From: Chamaecrista fasciculata
Lineage: Eukaryota > Streptophyta > Magnoliopsida > Fabales > Fabaceae
NCBI GenBank assembly: GCA_003254925.1
Contig: QANZ01002974.1
Span: forward strand, 73,888-137,887
Reading direction: 5' to 3'
DNA length: 64,000 bases
Shown: piece by piece, positions 24,115-36,300 of the stretch
How positions within the stretch are numbered: the first letter of the stretch is position 1
How the letters are laid out: each line of letters starts with the position of its first letter
Program-made: the position numbers and the translations under genes
Notes under the pieces: model-generated
Databases searched by the model: none
Seen by the model: the letters and a program-made list of their open reading frames with translations, nothing else
What the model was told of the DNA's origin: nothing

Positions 24115-25005
24115 ATGGAGAAGAGCCTTAAATACTGGTTAACAGATCAACCCTTAATCTCAACTTTCCGATGGAGCCCCACCCAATCATGGGGCTCCAC
24201 GTGGCCGTTCCTCATAAATGCCATCTCCGCCTACCTCGCCGCCTCTCTCTCCCTCCACGTCATCCTCCTCCTCTGCCGTCGCCGCCGTACCGTTCCGTTA
24301 GGCCCCATCCCCGCCGTCCACAGCCTCGCCATGGCCTCCATCTCCGTCGCCATCTTCCTCGGCATGCTCTTCTCCGCCGCCGCCGAGATCCGCCGCACAC
24401 GGTGGCTCTGGCGTCGAACCAGATCTACTCCGTTCGAATGGTTCCTCTGTTTCCCTCTCGGCACTCGTCCCTCCGGCGCCGTCTTCTTCTGGTCCTACGC
24501 CTTTTACCTCTCTCGATTCCTCCACCTATTTCGCACCTTCTTCTCCATTCTTCGCAATCGAACACTCTCTTTCTTCCGACTCTTCAATCACTCGATTCTC
24601 CTCATCGTGTCTTTCCTCTGGCTCGAATTCTCGCAATCGTTTCAGGTTATGGCCATACTAATCGCCACTCTGCTTTACTCTTTGGTCTATGCTTACCGAT
24701 TCTGGAGAGAGATCGGATTGCCTTGTAAGTGCTTCTCCTTCACGCTAAATTGCCAGATCTTGCTGTTAGGGTCTAATCTCGTCGGTCACGTTGGTGTGCT
24801 TTTGCTTCATTTCTTGAGAGGAGGCTGTAATGGAATCGGAGCTTGGATCTTCAATTCGGTCCTCAATGCCACCATTCTTGTCTTCTTCTTGAGGTTTTAC
24901 CTCAGCGTGGATTCTCGGAGAACCGTGATCTCTTCCGACGGCCAGGATTCCGGCGACGATTATACGTCTTGTGCTCACAAGAATCGATTATCGTTGACCT
25001 CATGA
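24115..25005 (+). CDS. ELO-type (GNS1/SUR4) fatty acid elongase-like protein
   Basis: An intact intronless frame of 296 residues. It has several hydrophobic segments (about 31-55, 70-92, 122-146, 158-172, 177-195, 212-234 and 243-263), as expected for a polytopic ER membrane protein. The ELO signature FFWSYAFYLSRFLHLFRTFF (124-143) is clear. The histidine box, normally HxxHH in ELO condensing enzymes, reads LFNHS at 156-160 and keeps only H159. ELO proteins condense malonyl-CoA with acyl-CoA during very-long-chain fatty acid synthesis. Plant members such as HOS3 affect sphingolipid and stress phenotypes. Because the histidine box is degenerate, catalytic activity is uncertain. The C-terminus is hydrophilic. 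The 5' part is unusually GC- and CT-rich for the window. Confidence 0.88.
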   Translation: MEKSLKYWLTDQPLISTFRWSPTQSWGSTWPFLINAISAYLAASLSLHVILLLCRRRRTVPLGPIPAVHSLAMASISVAIFLGMLFSAAAEIRRTRWLWRRTRSTPFEWFLCFPLGTRPSGAVFFWSYAFYLSRFLHLFRTFFSILRNRTLSFFRLFNHSILLIVSFLWLEFSQSFQVMAILIATLLYSLVYAYRFWREIGLPCKCFSFTLNCQILLLGSNLVGHVGVLLLHFLRGGCNGIGAWIFNSVLNATILVFFLRFYLSVDSRRTVISSDGQDSGDDYTSCAHKNRLSLTS

Positions 25006-25225
25006 CTTGATTTGGTTTCTCTAAAACTTCTTTTTCAAATTTTCAATTTAGAATAATGTTTAGTCGTTTGGAAGTTTCTACGCCGCCCCAATTTTCTTTT
25101 CCAGGTGAGGTTGATTAGGTCTCTGTATGATTACGTCAAATGTAAATGATTAATACTTTTTTGAGCCTGTTGGTTGTACCCAAAAAAAAAAAAATAATAA
25201 TAATTAATACTGTTTATAATATATA

Positions 25226-25758
25226 GAGGAAACCTACTATTTGGTCCCTCATTTTTTACAGTTTCAACTATTTGGTCCTTGCATTTTGAAATAGACTATT
25301 TGGTCTCTCAAAAATAAAAAATGTCAACTATTTAATCCCTCATTTATCATAATCGTCAACCATCAGATGTCAAATGCTTATATAACACTATTAAATATCA
25401 TTTTGGCATTCTAGTCACTTAAACTAACTAAACTGGACCAACAAACACAATTAAACCGACTTAAAATTGAGTTAGAACCAAATATCTGTATTACACTTAA
25501 AGCTTCTATAAGACATCAACTATTGAATCATTCTTAAATCTCAAACCCTAAGTGGTCCAAAATAATTAAATATGTGGCATATAACGCGTTACATGTGCAC
25601 TTAACGGCCATGTCATTAATGTCAGTAACGGAGATAGGTTACACGGACTACCGAGTTGATATTTCTAATTTTTAAGAGACCAAATAGTCTATTTCGAAAA
25701 TGCAGGGACCAAATAGTTGAAACTGAGAAAAAGAAGGGACCAAATAGTAGGTTTCCTC
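25226..25758. mobile_element. Inverted-repeat element with GAGGAAACCTACTATTTGG ends
   Basis: The left terminus GAGGAAACCTACTATTTGG is matched at the right end by CCAAATAGTAGGTTTCCTC, a perfect 19-bp inverted repeat. The arms continue inwards with 'tttggtccctcattttt' units. The flanks are TA repeats (TAATATATA and ATATATATA), so a 9-bp duplication is compatible but not provable. The right terminus and its TA run are duplicated once more at 25777-25804. No coding content. Confidence 0.7.
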
Positions 25759-25784
25759 ATATATATATATATATAGGTTTCCTC

Positions 25785-25804
<20 letters not shown>

Positions 25805-25815
<11 letters not shown>

Positions 25816-26804
25816 CTCAGGTTTTTTCAATATTTCATTTGGATGAGTTTCAATATGAAAATAGTTCATGCTTGAAAATTATATTCAAGAAGAACACACA
25901 AAGTTGGAAATCGAAATCAAGGTTCTTCCTGATTTTTGTATTTCCTAATTAATTTTCTTAATCTTCTATATGGAAGTTTCTCGTTTATCAAGTGATTTTC
26001 CTTATGACCAATGAATCGGATGAGAACAACCATAAATATAGTCAACATTTATATTTCTCACCAATAATTTCAGGCAAAGGTAGCCATATATGGAACGCGA
26101 TTAATAAAGATTTACGTGTTGCCAGTATGAGTAATGACAATATTGCGTGGAATTTCATCTTCTGCTGAAGTTACGGTGAACCTGGTTAAAAATACATTAA
26201 AGGAGTTAACGACAGGAATTCTGTAATATTCTTAATGATTAAATAAATAAAAAAAATTGGGTAGTTGAATGTTAAAGAAGAACAAGAGGTCAACAAAATA
26301 ATTATAGGTAGTTGATATAAAAAAAAATTAATTATAAGCATCCACATAATACTAAACAATCATATAAAGAACAGAGGAGGCCATTGTTGAGAGTGATCTA
26401 TCAAGTAGAATTATAAAATGTTTAATGAATAATTTTAGGCTGCCATTGAGAGGATCAAATGTTTCGCGTAAATGAATAATTTTTACTTAAAATTGAGATC
26501 CAATTTAACTAAGTTAAAATTTTAAACAAAAAAAAAACAATATTCAACATTCAATACTAAAAATGAAGTCAGTAGCCAAATATTTGCCTCAAACATTGAT
26601 TTCTTGATATAGTTTGAATGCCCAGATACGTTACGGTATCTTCCTCTCGTGCACCCATCTATTCATTCTTAATCACTCACATGTTTAACCCTTTTGAAAG
26701 AAATGATCACAGTGCTTTATCATTTCATAATTGCATTTGCCATTGTTGGTTGTTGCTATATCCTACAGTTACTTTTTCACTCTCTCAACTTTTTCCCCAA
26801 CACG
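25805..26804. other. Intergenic, no gene seen
   Basis: AT-rich spacer between the ELO-like gene and the hAT-type element upstream of the thaumatin-like gene. Nothing coding is supported. Confidence 0.4.
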
Positions 26805-26812
26805 CTTATATG

Positions 26813-27543
26813 CATAGTGCAAAAAACCGGACCGGCAATTGACCCGGCGAAGGGCTCGGGTTACTGGTTCAATGGTTCAACCGCTGGGTCATTGGTTCAA
26901 CCGGTTAAGCCGGTTTACTTGAAAAATACATTTTCAAATATACATATTCATCAAATACACATTGATATCTTACACTAATTTAAATATAAACTAAAATTTA
27001 AACATAAACATAGGTCCATCACATATAATAAGTGGTAAATATTTAAGTCACACTACATAAAACTTAAATTTAAAACATAACCACATCAAACAAGTCTTGA
27101 AACTAAAAAATAATTGTATGAAACAAGCTACAAATTAAAAAACATATAATAGCTAATTTAATTTAATGTTTCCCACACTATAAAAAAAAAAAAAAAATTT
27201 AATGGTTACACTTCCCAACAGAATGAGAATAAATAATTTAGAATGCATTATATAAACAAATACATGTGGTGGCGCAGTGGTATTCCCCTTCCCATTTATG
27301 CATTTGGTACTGGGTTCGAATCCTGACTGCAACAATTTTGCCAAAATTCCACAACATGTCCGGTTCAGTGTCGGTCCGGTTCACTTCCGGGTCACCCGGG
27401 TCAGCAAAAAACCGGCGGTTCAACCCGGTTTGAAAGCGGTTCGACTGCAGAACGGTCCAAAGAGGTGAACCAGACCGGCTCACTGGCCGGTTCGGCGGTT
27501 TCCGGTCTGAACCGGCCGGTCCGGTCCGGTTCTTCAAACTATG
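26813..27543. mobile_element. Complete hAT-type non-autonomous element, 731 bp
   Basis: It begins CATAGTGCAAAAAACCGGAC and ends CCGGTTCTTCAAACTATG, which pair as imperfect terminal inverted repeats. It is flanked by an exact 8-bp duplication CTTATATG (26805-26812 and 27544-27551), the hallmark of hAT transposition. The interior carries CCGGTTCAA-type words near both ends, an AT-rich core, and a tRNA-like stretch at about 27265-27325 with box A- and box B-like sequences (GGTTCGAATCC). It has no transposase. A truncated relative is at 1-366. Confidence 0.88.
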
Positions 27544-27694
27544 CTTATATGAACACATGAAGAAAATAAGTATTAACTGTTCATATCATCCCAAGATAGC
27601 CATCCATCTTAAATATGGTCACGGAAAGATAGGCCTTTCTATTTTACTAATTACCCAATTAAAATGCAAAATCCATCACTATGTGACACTCACA

Positions 27695-27702
27695 TATAAA
27701 TA
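27695..27702 (+). promoter_or_regulatory. TATA box of the thaumatin-like gene
   Basis: TATAAATA lies 98 bp upstream of the start codon, in a short promoter whose upstream limit is the hAT-type element ending at 27543. Its position and perfect consensus make it the likely core promoter. Confidence 0.7.
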
Positions 27703-27799
27703 CCCATCCAATACAACACAACACATCACACCACATTCTCATTATCTCATACAACACTTTTACTCTTCGTGCCTTTCATCTTTATAACATTTCTTAGAA

Positions 27800-28873
27800 A
27801 TGGCCTTAGCATCTAATTCTAATCTCTCTCTACTGATTCTCCTTCTCCTTTTTGGTAATTTCCTCATTCATTCCTGATTAGTCCATCATTTTTGCTTATA
27901 ATGTAGTAATTACCAAGTAATGTCTATTATATATATATAATTCCAATTTCAATTTAGGCAAAATTGTGAGAAGAGCGGGTATAAAAGCACCCTTCTTGAC
28001 TGTTGAATTGAAATATCCATAACTCGAAATCTGTGCCCTAATTGTTGGATTGGAATATTCACGGTTCGAGCCGTGGATATCCTAATCAAATAGTCAGAGA
28101 GGCGGTGTGCTTTATAGATTTATTTTTTTATTTTTTTTCCTAAACTTACCCTTTGACTTTTGTAATTTTGACTTCTTTGTGGTGTTGCAGTTGCCGGAGA
28201 TGTAGCTTCCGGCACCGTTTTTACTCTCGAGAACCGTTGCAACTACACATTGTGGCCGGGAACTCTCTCCGGCAACGGCGCCGCCATTCTCGGCGGCGGC
28301 GGATTCTCCCTCAAGCCTGGATCCTTCGTCAATCTCACCGCTCCGGCGGGGTGGTCCGGCCGGTTCTGGGCCCGAACCGGCTGCCAATTCGATAGCGCCG
28401 GCAACGGAAAATGTATCACCGGAGACTGCGGCGGCGGGCTGAAATGCAGTTTAGGAGGCGCTACTCCGGTGACGTTGGTGGAATTCACAATCGGAACGGC
28501 CAGTAACGATAAAGATTTCTACGACGTGAGTCTGGTAGACGGTTACAATGTCGGTATGGGAGTGAAGGCGACCGGAGGAACCGGCGATTGCCAGTACGCA
28601 GGGTGCGTCGGTGACTTGAACGAGCGGTGTCCGGCGGAATTACAGGTGACGGAAAGGGGATCGGTGGTGGCTTGTAAGAGCGCGTGTGCGGCGTTTAATA
28701 CGGCGGAGTTTTGCTGCACCGGCGATCACTCGACGCCGGAGACTTGCCGGCCGACGGAGTACTCGGAGATGTTCAAGAAAGCGTGTCCAACGGCGTATAG
28801 TTATGCATACGACGACGCTTCAAGCACTTGCACGTGTTCTCGTTCCGATTATCTCATTACGTTTTGCCCCTAA
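27800..28873 (+). CDS. Thaumatin-like protein (PR-5 family), two exons
   Basis: The coding exons are 27800-27854 and 28191-28873, joined by a 336-bp GT-AG intron that splits codon 19. The product is 245 residues. Residues 1-24 form a signal peptide. The mature protein has the thaumatin signature region around GRFWARTGC, the GDCxxxGC block, and a C-terminal half ending AYDDASSTCTCSRSDYLITF followed by CP. Thaumatin-like proteins are secreted and defence-induced, and some bind or hydrolyse beta-1,3-glucans; an acidic cleft (REDDD) is typical and mostly visible. I count 17 cysteines rather than the usual 16. The extra one lies in STCTC, where relatives have an aromatic residue. The second exon is GC-rich. 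The likely syntenic Arabidopsis relatives, from memory, are At1g19320 and At1g75030. Confidence 0.93.
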
Positions 28874-29078
28874 TACTCTCTTTTGAACTTGATGTACTAA
28901 GAAGCCAAATATTCTAATATTAAGACAATTCAAAAATACTCTTTTTCTATCTAATCTCTTTCTCTTATTTCTAACATACCATATTGTCCTTCTTTAATTG
29001 GCCCAAAAAAAAAAATTTTGTCCTTCTTTAACATTCTTTTTAAACTAAATAATTATTAAATTCAAACAAAATATTATA
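28874..29078. other. 3' flank of the thaumatin-like gene
   Basis: AT-rich sequence that presumably includes the 3'UTR. No distinct polyadenylation signal or other feature stands out. Confidence 0.4.
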
Positions 29079-29384
29079 GGCTAAAGTGTAAATTTGGTCT
29101 CATATCTTTTGTTCAGTTCCTAATTTAGTCTCATTTTTTTTTTGCACTTTTGGTCTTATATCTCTGAGTCAAGTCCCAATTTGGTCTTATATCTTTTTTT
29201 GTTATAGATTTGGTTTCATATCTTTGAGTTAATTGCAGAATTGATCCTATATCTTTGGGTCAGATCAGAAGTGGTCTCATATCTTTACAAATGCAAAGAT
29301 GTGGGATAGAACTACAATAATAAAATATACAGGACCAAATTGAAAAGTAAACAAAAGATATGAGACTAACTTTATACTTTGACC
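29079..29384. mobile_element. Short Mutator-type MITE of the GGCTAAAGTG family
   Basis: The left end GGCTAAAGTGTAAATTTGGT and right end ...ACTTTATACTTTGACC are imperfect inverted repeats. The flanking 9-mers AATATTATA and AATATTTTT agree at 7 positions. The body is 'ggtctcatatctttgggtca'-like repeats, as in 20877-21318. Confidence 0.6.
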
Positions 29385-30383
29385 AATATTTTTAAGTTGA
29401 AGACCTACAATGAAAAGATTAATCACTATTCCTAAAATTTTTAAAAGAAAAAACTAAACTCAAAAGGTAAACATCACCAATAATAGAGCTTTTGATTAGG
29501 AAATTGGATAGCTTTATTTTGTAGTTTATTTGCTTTGTTTCACTTTAGTTTTATAGTTACTGTCAATAATCTAAGCGGTTTGCTCAAACTGTTATCGGGT
29601 ATGTGAATTTGTAATACCGCCCATCTTTCTTCTTCCATCCAAATAGATTACTATAAATAGAAAAAACAGATCAGATGCGTGGTATTTCTTGTAATACTGT
29701 TGTTAAATATTTTTTTTCCAAAAGAAAAGGTCTGCTAAGATATGTTGAAAAATTTCTAAATTTGACCTCAACATATATCCATGAAGAGATTTGAATAACC
29801 TTAACCATCACTAAATCTCAAGTGAAATCAAGCTATCCTTTATAATAAAGTTAAAATATCAATCATGCCAACAAAAAAAGAGCAAGCGCCAAGGTATGAA
29901 GGCAAATCCTATGAACTACTCTGTACAAGCTTGCGTTAGGTTAAAAGCTAAAAGAGGAACGAACATATATTACATACAAAGGTAAGAGAAAGATCAAGTG
30001 ATCTGTACAACCAAAACATGAGGAATATGGCTAGAAATTTTCCTTTTCCACCATTCAAAGGCCTTCGGCCGAAACATCATTTTTTTTTTTTTACTTCTAT
30101 TTCATTTACAATCGTTTTCCATATATTTCCAATTTTCTCTACAAAAGGCTCTACTCTTCGAAAGCCCAAACTGTAACCTAACCATCCAATTTTTCTAAAC
30201 ATATTGGGGCTAGTAAGTGGGAAGTAACCCCCTAAATCTCTAAGGTGTTACATGACACCATTTTTGGCTAAGATAACCCAAGTGAAAATCACAAGCCAAA
30301 AAAACCCCACAAAAGAGAAGAAAGAATTAAGAGTTAAATCTTTTGGCCAAAAAAAAAATTAAGAGTTAAATCTACCCTACATG
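29385..30383. other. Spacer between convergent thaumatin-like and peptidase genes
   Basis: No further gene is seen. The part closest to 30383 should contain the 3'UTR of the minus-strand peptidase gene. Confidence 0.4.
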
Positions 30384-33300
30384 TTACAGATATTCCTTCA
30401 AGGAACTACTTGTCAAGGAAAAACTAGTTCTTAGACGATGAAGCCACGACAATTTCATCTGACCTGCACCGGTGCACTGACCCTCGCCTTCTCCCTCACT
30501 GCTGAAGAGAGTTTGGTCAGAGCAGTCAAGTGAGGCTCCACATGCTAAATTATAAGACTGGCAAGCTGAATGACACACTCGGAGCCTGTTGTCCCCGTCT
30601 GAGTCGCACTTTTGTATTGATATCTGCATATTAAGTACCAAATCTTCAGCTACTATGTTATAATATCTAAGAAACAATGTTAGAAAGACAGTATGAGTTC
30701 ACCTAAATGATAACCAAATCACTATACATATTTAAAAACCAAAATTGCTTTTTGTTATTATGCCTTTATCAAAATGGAAGATTGCATTAGATCAATAACA
30801 GAGAAAGAAAAACCAAAAGAAATTTGAGAAAGTCAAGTTCCAAGTTGAGTGCAATATTGAAGAGAAAAAATAATCAGATAAATATGAACAAGTATTTTCC
30901 TATGGAGAAAAAAAAATGGAAAGAACGTACCCAGCAGGCTAGACGTTTTGCAGCCTCATCACAGTAGGTATTGCCCAAAATATTGAACAACTTCCTAGCA
31001 CCACCAGGGAATAGTCGGTGGTAGTTGGGCATGACAACCACTTCTTCTAGCTGCTGTAGTATACTTGGTTCACTCGGAGCACAATGTTGTCCAGACATAT
31101 CACTTCCCAGCACATTTTTGCAAACTGAAAGACTTGACAGGAGTGTAGAGCTGTTCTGGCATGTGTATCCCGCATAGTCAGAACAACGAAATTCACAAAC
31201 TCCGTTATCACAAACCCCGCCATGAAGGCTGCATTGCTTATCACAAACAGCTGCATATTTGTAATGTCAGGGACAAGTCAACAATCTAATTTTGCAACGA
31301 TGTGCGTGATTGAAAAACAATTGTTCCTAGTTAAAATTATTTTTCAAGCGCAACTAATTCATTGCGCTCTAATTTATGACATCTTGACATGATTCAAAAA
31401 CAGGCAAAAATGCAGAAACCAAAAGCCTCAACTTAATTACATAAAAGTGATCTAAGTTAAGTTTCCTGAAAGAACTCCACTACATTACATAAATTCAATT
31501 GCTCCATACAAAAAGCTTCACATGGGATAATGTTCTTCATTGCTCTTGGTAGTTAATCATCAGATTGATGTCATTCAGTCATTTCCAATTACAATATTTG
31601 TACAAAACTCATAATATTACCACAAGGAAAAAAAACTTGAAAGAGATTAATGACACAGCTCATAAGCTTGATATAAAAATAATCTTGTAGGGATATCTAG
31701 TCTAGTTGGCATAATTTTAAAGGACCAGCTAAACAGGGAAATGGTGCAAGGTAGAGAATACAGTAATTAGTACATACCAGTGGAACAGTCAATGCCAGTA
31801 TACCCCTTTTTACATTCACAGATTCCATTGGAGAGGCATCTGCCGTTACCGCTGCAATTGCTGGGGCAGGATCCTGAAAGAAAGTTAAGAAAAAGTATCT
31901 ATTCAGTTATTTATTTATTTGAAAAGAAAAAGTTGAAAAATACAATCTGGCATCGGAGAAAGGTTGTAACTTAATAGTTGAAGCACAGTGAATACAGAAG
32001 TTAAAATATAAAGAGGGATCAAGAGCTCACGTTTGCTACAATCATGACCATGAAATCCAAGGAAGCAGTGGCACTTTCCATCAACACAATCTCCATTAAA
32101 ATTACATGCATTAGCACATTGACCAGACATAAGGACTGGTTCAGTGCCACAAAGTTCATGATATGCTGGGCAGATTAATTCACCTAGGGATATATAAAAT
32201 GAACAGTAAGTTATTAACTTAAAGAGAAACTCCCTGTATTGAAAAACAGATAGATAAATAAAATAATAATATTAACCATTAAAGTCAGGGAACTGAATGG
32301 GTCCACCAGCTTGAGGGCACACTTTCCAGATACCATCCACAGCAACCTGCAGGTAAAAAACAGGCCAATGATCAGCAACTATTTCAGCATAAAAGGAAAA
32401 AACGAGGGAAAGTTGGGTGTGTGATCTTAAATACATTCTTTGAGTAAAAAAATAAAAATAAAAGGGTCACAGGTTCAGCCCGCCCTAGGCTTGCTGAAAA
32501 AATAAAATGGTTGCTCAATTACCAAAATGATCACTTCTTCACTATCAAACTAAAAAAGAAAGAGGACGCCTGTACATATTTGCCTACATATGGAAAAAGG
32601 GGTACTCTCTGCAGTCTTATCATCATTACTTAGAGAACAAGGCAGGAAGAGACACATAGCTACTGATCAAAATATCCTATTAAATTAGAAAAAGAGCTAA
32701 ACAAATTGGAACAACTTACTTTATTGAAAAAAAAATCCAAGCCATACCTCTAAAGAATTATTGGTGCACCTATGCTGATAACAACCATTTCCTTGGGTCA
32801 AAGACCCTCGTACAAATCCTGTCCGTACTAATGATGAGGCCATACACCTGTATTGAAAAGGAAAATTAATTAGCCACTGTGCAATTTGAAATTATGAACA
32901 TACTCAACACAATTGGAAGCCAGCAGTCACAAATTTGACCTAGAGTTACTCCCTCGGACTTCACCCAGCATTCTATCAGGTGCTCGTGCACTGTTGATGT
33001 CCGTACATGAGCCATCAGAATATGCAACAAAGTAAGTGCAATAATCAGCCAATGAGGACTGTCCACCTGCAAAATTGGTGAATAAATCACTGGAACTTCA
33101 CTTAAGCCCAATCGTTATCAAGTAGCTAATCTACAATAACCAAAAAAGTGCTAATGTTCAAAATCCAATTGCAAGGGTAACTAAAGACAAGATAAAAATG
33201 GTATGCCGCAGTGGAACTACAGAAACAACAGATCCATAAAAATTATAATTAAGAGCATAAAATGCTCTCTAGCTCACGTTACAACTAAACACTTTCTGAT

Positions 33301-36300
33301 AGATGATTTTATTCTTCGGTTATGGAATTGATAAGGTGTAAAATTTGGAAATGAAGCATGGTGCCAAAGATAATTATTGCTGGATAGTCCAGCAGAAACT
33401 ATTCAAGAAATTAGCCCAAGATGATGATAGAGGGTGGTGAAAGGCACCAAAGTACATTAATGGTACAGCATTGATCCTTCTTAATTGATTTGAAGGCTTA
33501 ATACAACATACCTTTATTTGCTTGCGGAAAATACCGAGCCCACTGAGGCAGGTCATTGCTATATGTTACAATTGGACAGTATCCCTCTGCCTCCCTGTTG
33601 TATGTACAACCAGAAAGCTGTGTTCTGTTGCAATGATAGGCCCCCTTCCAGAAATTGCAGGGAGAGGTAACAAATTCAGTACCTTGGTTGTGACCCCAAT
33701 CAAGATGGTCTGCCATGCTGTAATTGGCACTGTACCACCCACTGTCTTCTAAGAGAGCTAGCGTCATTTTAGACACAACAGATCTTGTATCAACAGAACC
33801 AGTCATAATCTCATTCATGAGAAGCCTTTTTTCCCAGTGTGACCCTGTGAACCAAACAATACTTTCATTAAACTATTTTTTTTTTTACGCAGGCAGTAGC
33901 AGCACAAATTAAGGACATTCCAAATTTCCGACATTGTACATGGTGTCCCTACAAATCAATAGTTTCTATGATTTTTACTAAATATTTAAGTCTCCTCAGC
34001 AGGATTCTAAAGGAGCAGAGGTGAGGCTAAGTCAATGCTTTGTTTAAATCTTATACCAAGGAAGGAGACATCAAATTGTCAATTAATTTAGCAAATTAGT
34101 AAATTTTCAACTGGTAAACTAAAATCATATTTGCAAATATCTCATACATAATGTTGAAAGCACAAAAATCAAGATTTCTCAGTTACCACACACGTTGGTT
34201 GCAAGCAGTCAAACTCATTTGGCACTAATAAGTAATAATCTTTATATTTGAAAACAGTTGAGGGGTATAATCCAGTGCAATTTCATATTTCAAAAAAATA
34301 ATTATCATTTATATGCCAATATATTAAAAACACTTGCTCTTTTACCAAAATTATACCACTCTTAAAGAAAAATAAGTCTAGTCTTTGTTAAAAACTTGAC
34401 AATATATTTAGTAGGAAAGGAGAAAAACCTGATGTGCCACGCCCTCCCCCATCTTCAAGCTCTAAACCAACAAAATTCTTAGAGAATGCCTGCCATTAAA
34501 TAATTCATCAATTTTTTTGTGAAATCTCTGGTTGAAGGACACCATAAATATAAAAAGTTAAAAATAGTGAACACCAAATCAATATTACACAAAAATATTT
34601 TCTCAAGCAAATACCCCATAATGATGTCGTGAATGCATGACAACTCGTGGAAGCACCACACGAGTTACCAGGCGCCCAAGCTTTTCATCCATGACTTGTT
34701 TAGTAACCTGCTAAGATAACAAGTAATTTTAAGCTTCAAAGTGTGAGCCAATAAAAAGCCTGGCATGGAAAGGAATGATACAAAACAAAATATTCAGTTA
34801 TGTGTATTGAAAAGAAAAGCATAGAAAAATTCTAAAAATCAAAACCAAACACAATTATATTTGCTAAAACAATAAAAAAGTGAAAGAAGTAGTCATGATT
34901 TAAGAACTCATTTTTCCAGGCTTACACTAAATCTTTCCTGGCCATCAAACACCGAGACTTAAAAAGAAGATTATGCTTGAGAACAAGTGGTTGCAATGTA
35001 CTGAACATACTGTTATTGTCTGAAAGATAGGTAAGTGAGCAAGGCAACATACCAGACTACGCCGCCTTTTCCTTTCATCTCTAAAATGTGCAAAGGCATG
35101 TGGATCAAAACCAAGGACATGCATAACCTGGAAAAGATCAACAATAATCAACAGTGCCTCCCAGGTTTCCATTTCACTTACATGAAAAACCTACCAACCT
35201 CGTGTATAAGGGTAGCAGAAAGTAAGGTTTCTGCCTCAGCTGTCAAATGTCGAGGAGACACATTTACATGTCCTGCAAAGATTTGGCATTTCAATTCTGA
35301 AGCCCAGAAATTCAAGGTAAAGTATAAGGATTCAAACCAAGATATTGTTCTAGGATGGGTACCAGCTATGGCACGGCCCCATTGATCCCGTTCACAAGCT
35401 ACTGCCCATGCAAGAGTATTTCCAGTCGTTGGTCTTGTAGTCACCAAAAGAACTAAGTCGGCATCAAAGACACCCTCTAGGGAAAGTGAATAAGGGTGTC
35501 ATTTCTTGAATTTCCAAATAAAAAACTGACATGATATTTTATTAAAAATGCAATGTCCACATAAGGGATATAACAATTAATTATACCGTCAACATATTCA
35601 TGAGGAATCTGCACGCCTCCATCCTGCCCACATGCAGAATATCCACTTAGACGCAAGTTTCCCTTGACAGGCTCAACAGCCAATGCTCTCCTAAACCAGT
35701 TGGCTGTCTGACCCAATGCCTGCATTAAGTTGTTATCAAGGGTAAATATCTCTGTTCAATCTTTATGTGATAGAACCTTCTGGTATTTTATAGACTAATC
35801 AAGCACAATGTAGGCAGAATTGGTAATTACAGAACAGAAAATATCAAGCACATTACCCACAAATAGTGCTAAATGCAAGAAAACAGAACAAAGCAATAAA
35901 ACTAAATTTCCTAACTTTCAAGAGCTAGTGTCTCCCCAAAATTCCCTTCAGAAGCTTCCCATGCCCCTGCTCCAGTCCAGGCTTCAAGTTAAATTCTCTT
36001 CAACAGACTCTTCCTCTCTCTTCCAGCTCATCCACTAAAGGCTCCCGCCTCCCTGGGTCAGAGTTAGTTACCCCTTGATTCCATTTCTGCCTTTCTTGCC
36101 ACCTCATCTCTCTTTCTTTTTCCATAATATACCAATACGTCAGCAGCAGCTTCTTTAGTTGGATCATTACCCTCGGGCCCAACTTTCTCCTTTCTCTCTC
36201 TATTTTCTCAATTAGAGGTCTTAGTGATTACAGACCCACAGAAATCTAATTCAAACCATATAAATCTACATTCTCAAAAAGACAGAATTAATGCACTAGC

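Noticed and set aside
24171..24728. 185-residue frame overlapping the ELO-like gene
   Set aside because: It is an out-of-frame reading of the CT-rich ELO-like gene, with histidine/arginine-rich low-complexity content and no domain.
27265..27325. Possible functional tRNA gene
   Set aside because: Box A- and box B-like sequences are present, but there is no acceptor stem pairing or complete cloverleaf. It is a tRNA-like part of the hAT-type element, and also occurs in the copy at the window start.
36000..36182. Frame inside an intron of the peptidase gene
   Set aside because: It lies in the intron between exons 35587-35719 and 36371-36511, with no splice continuity or domain.
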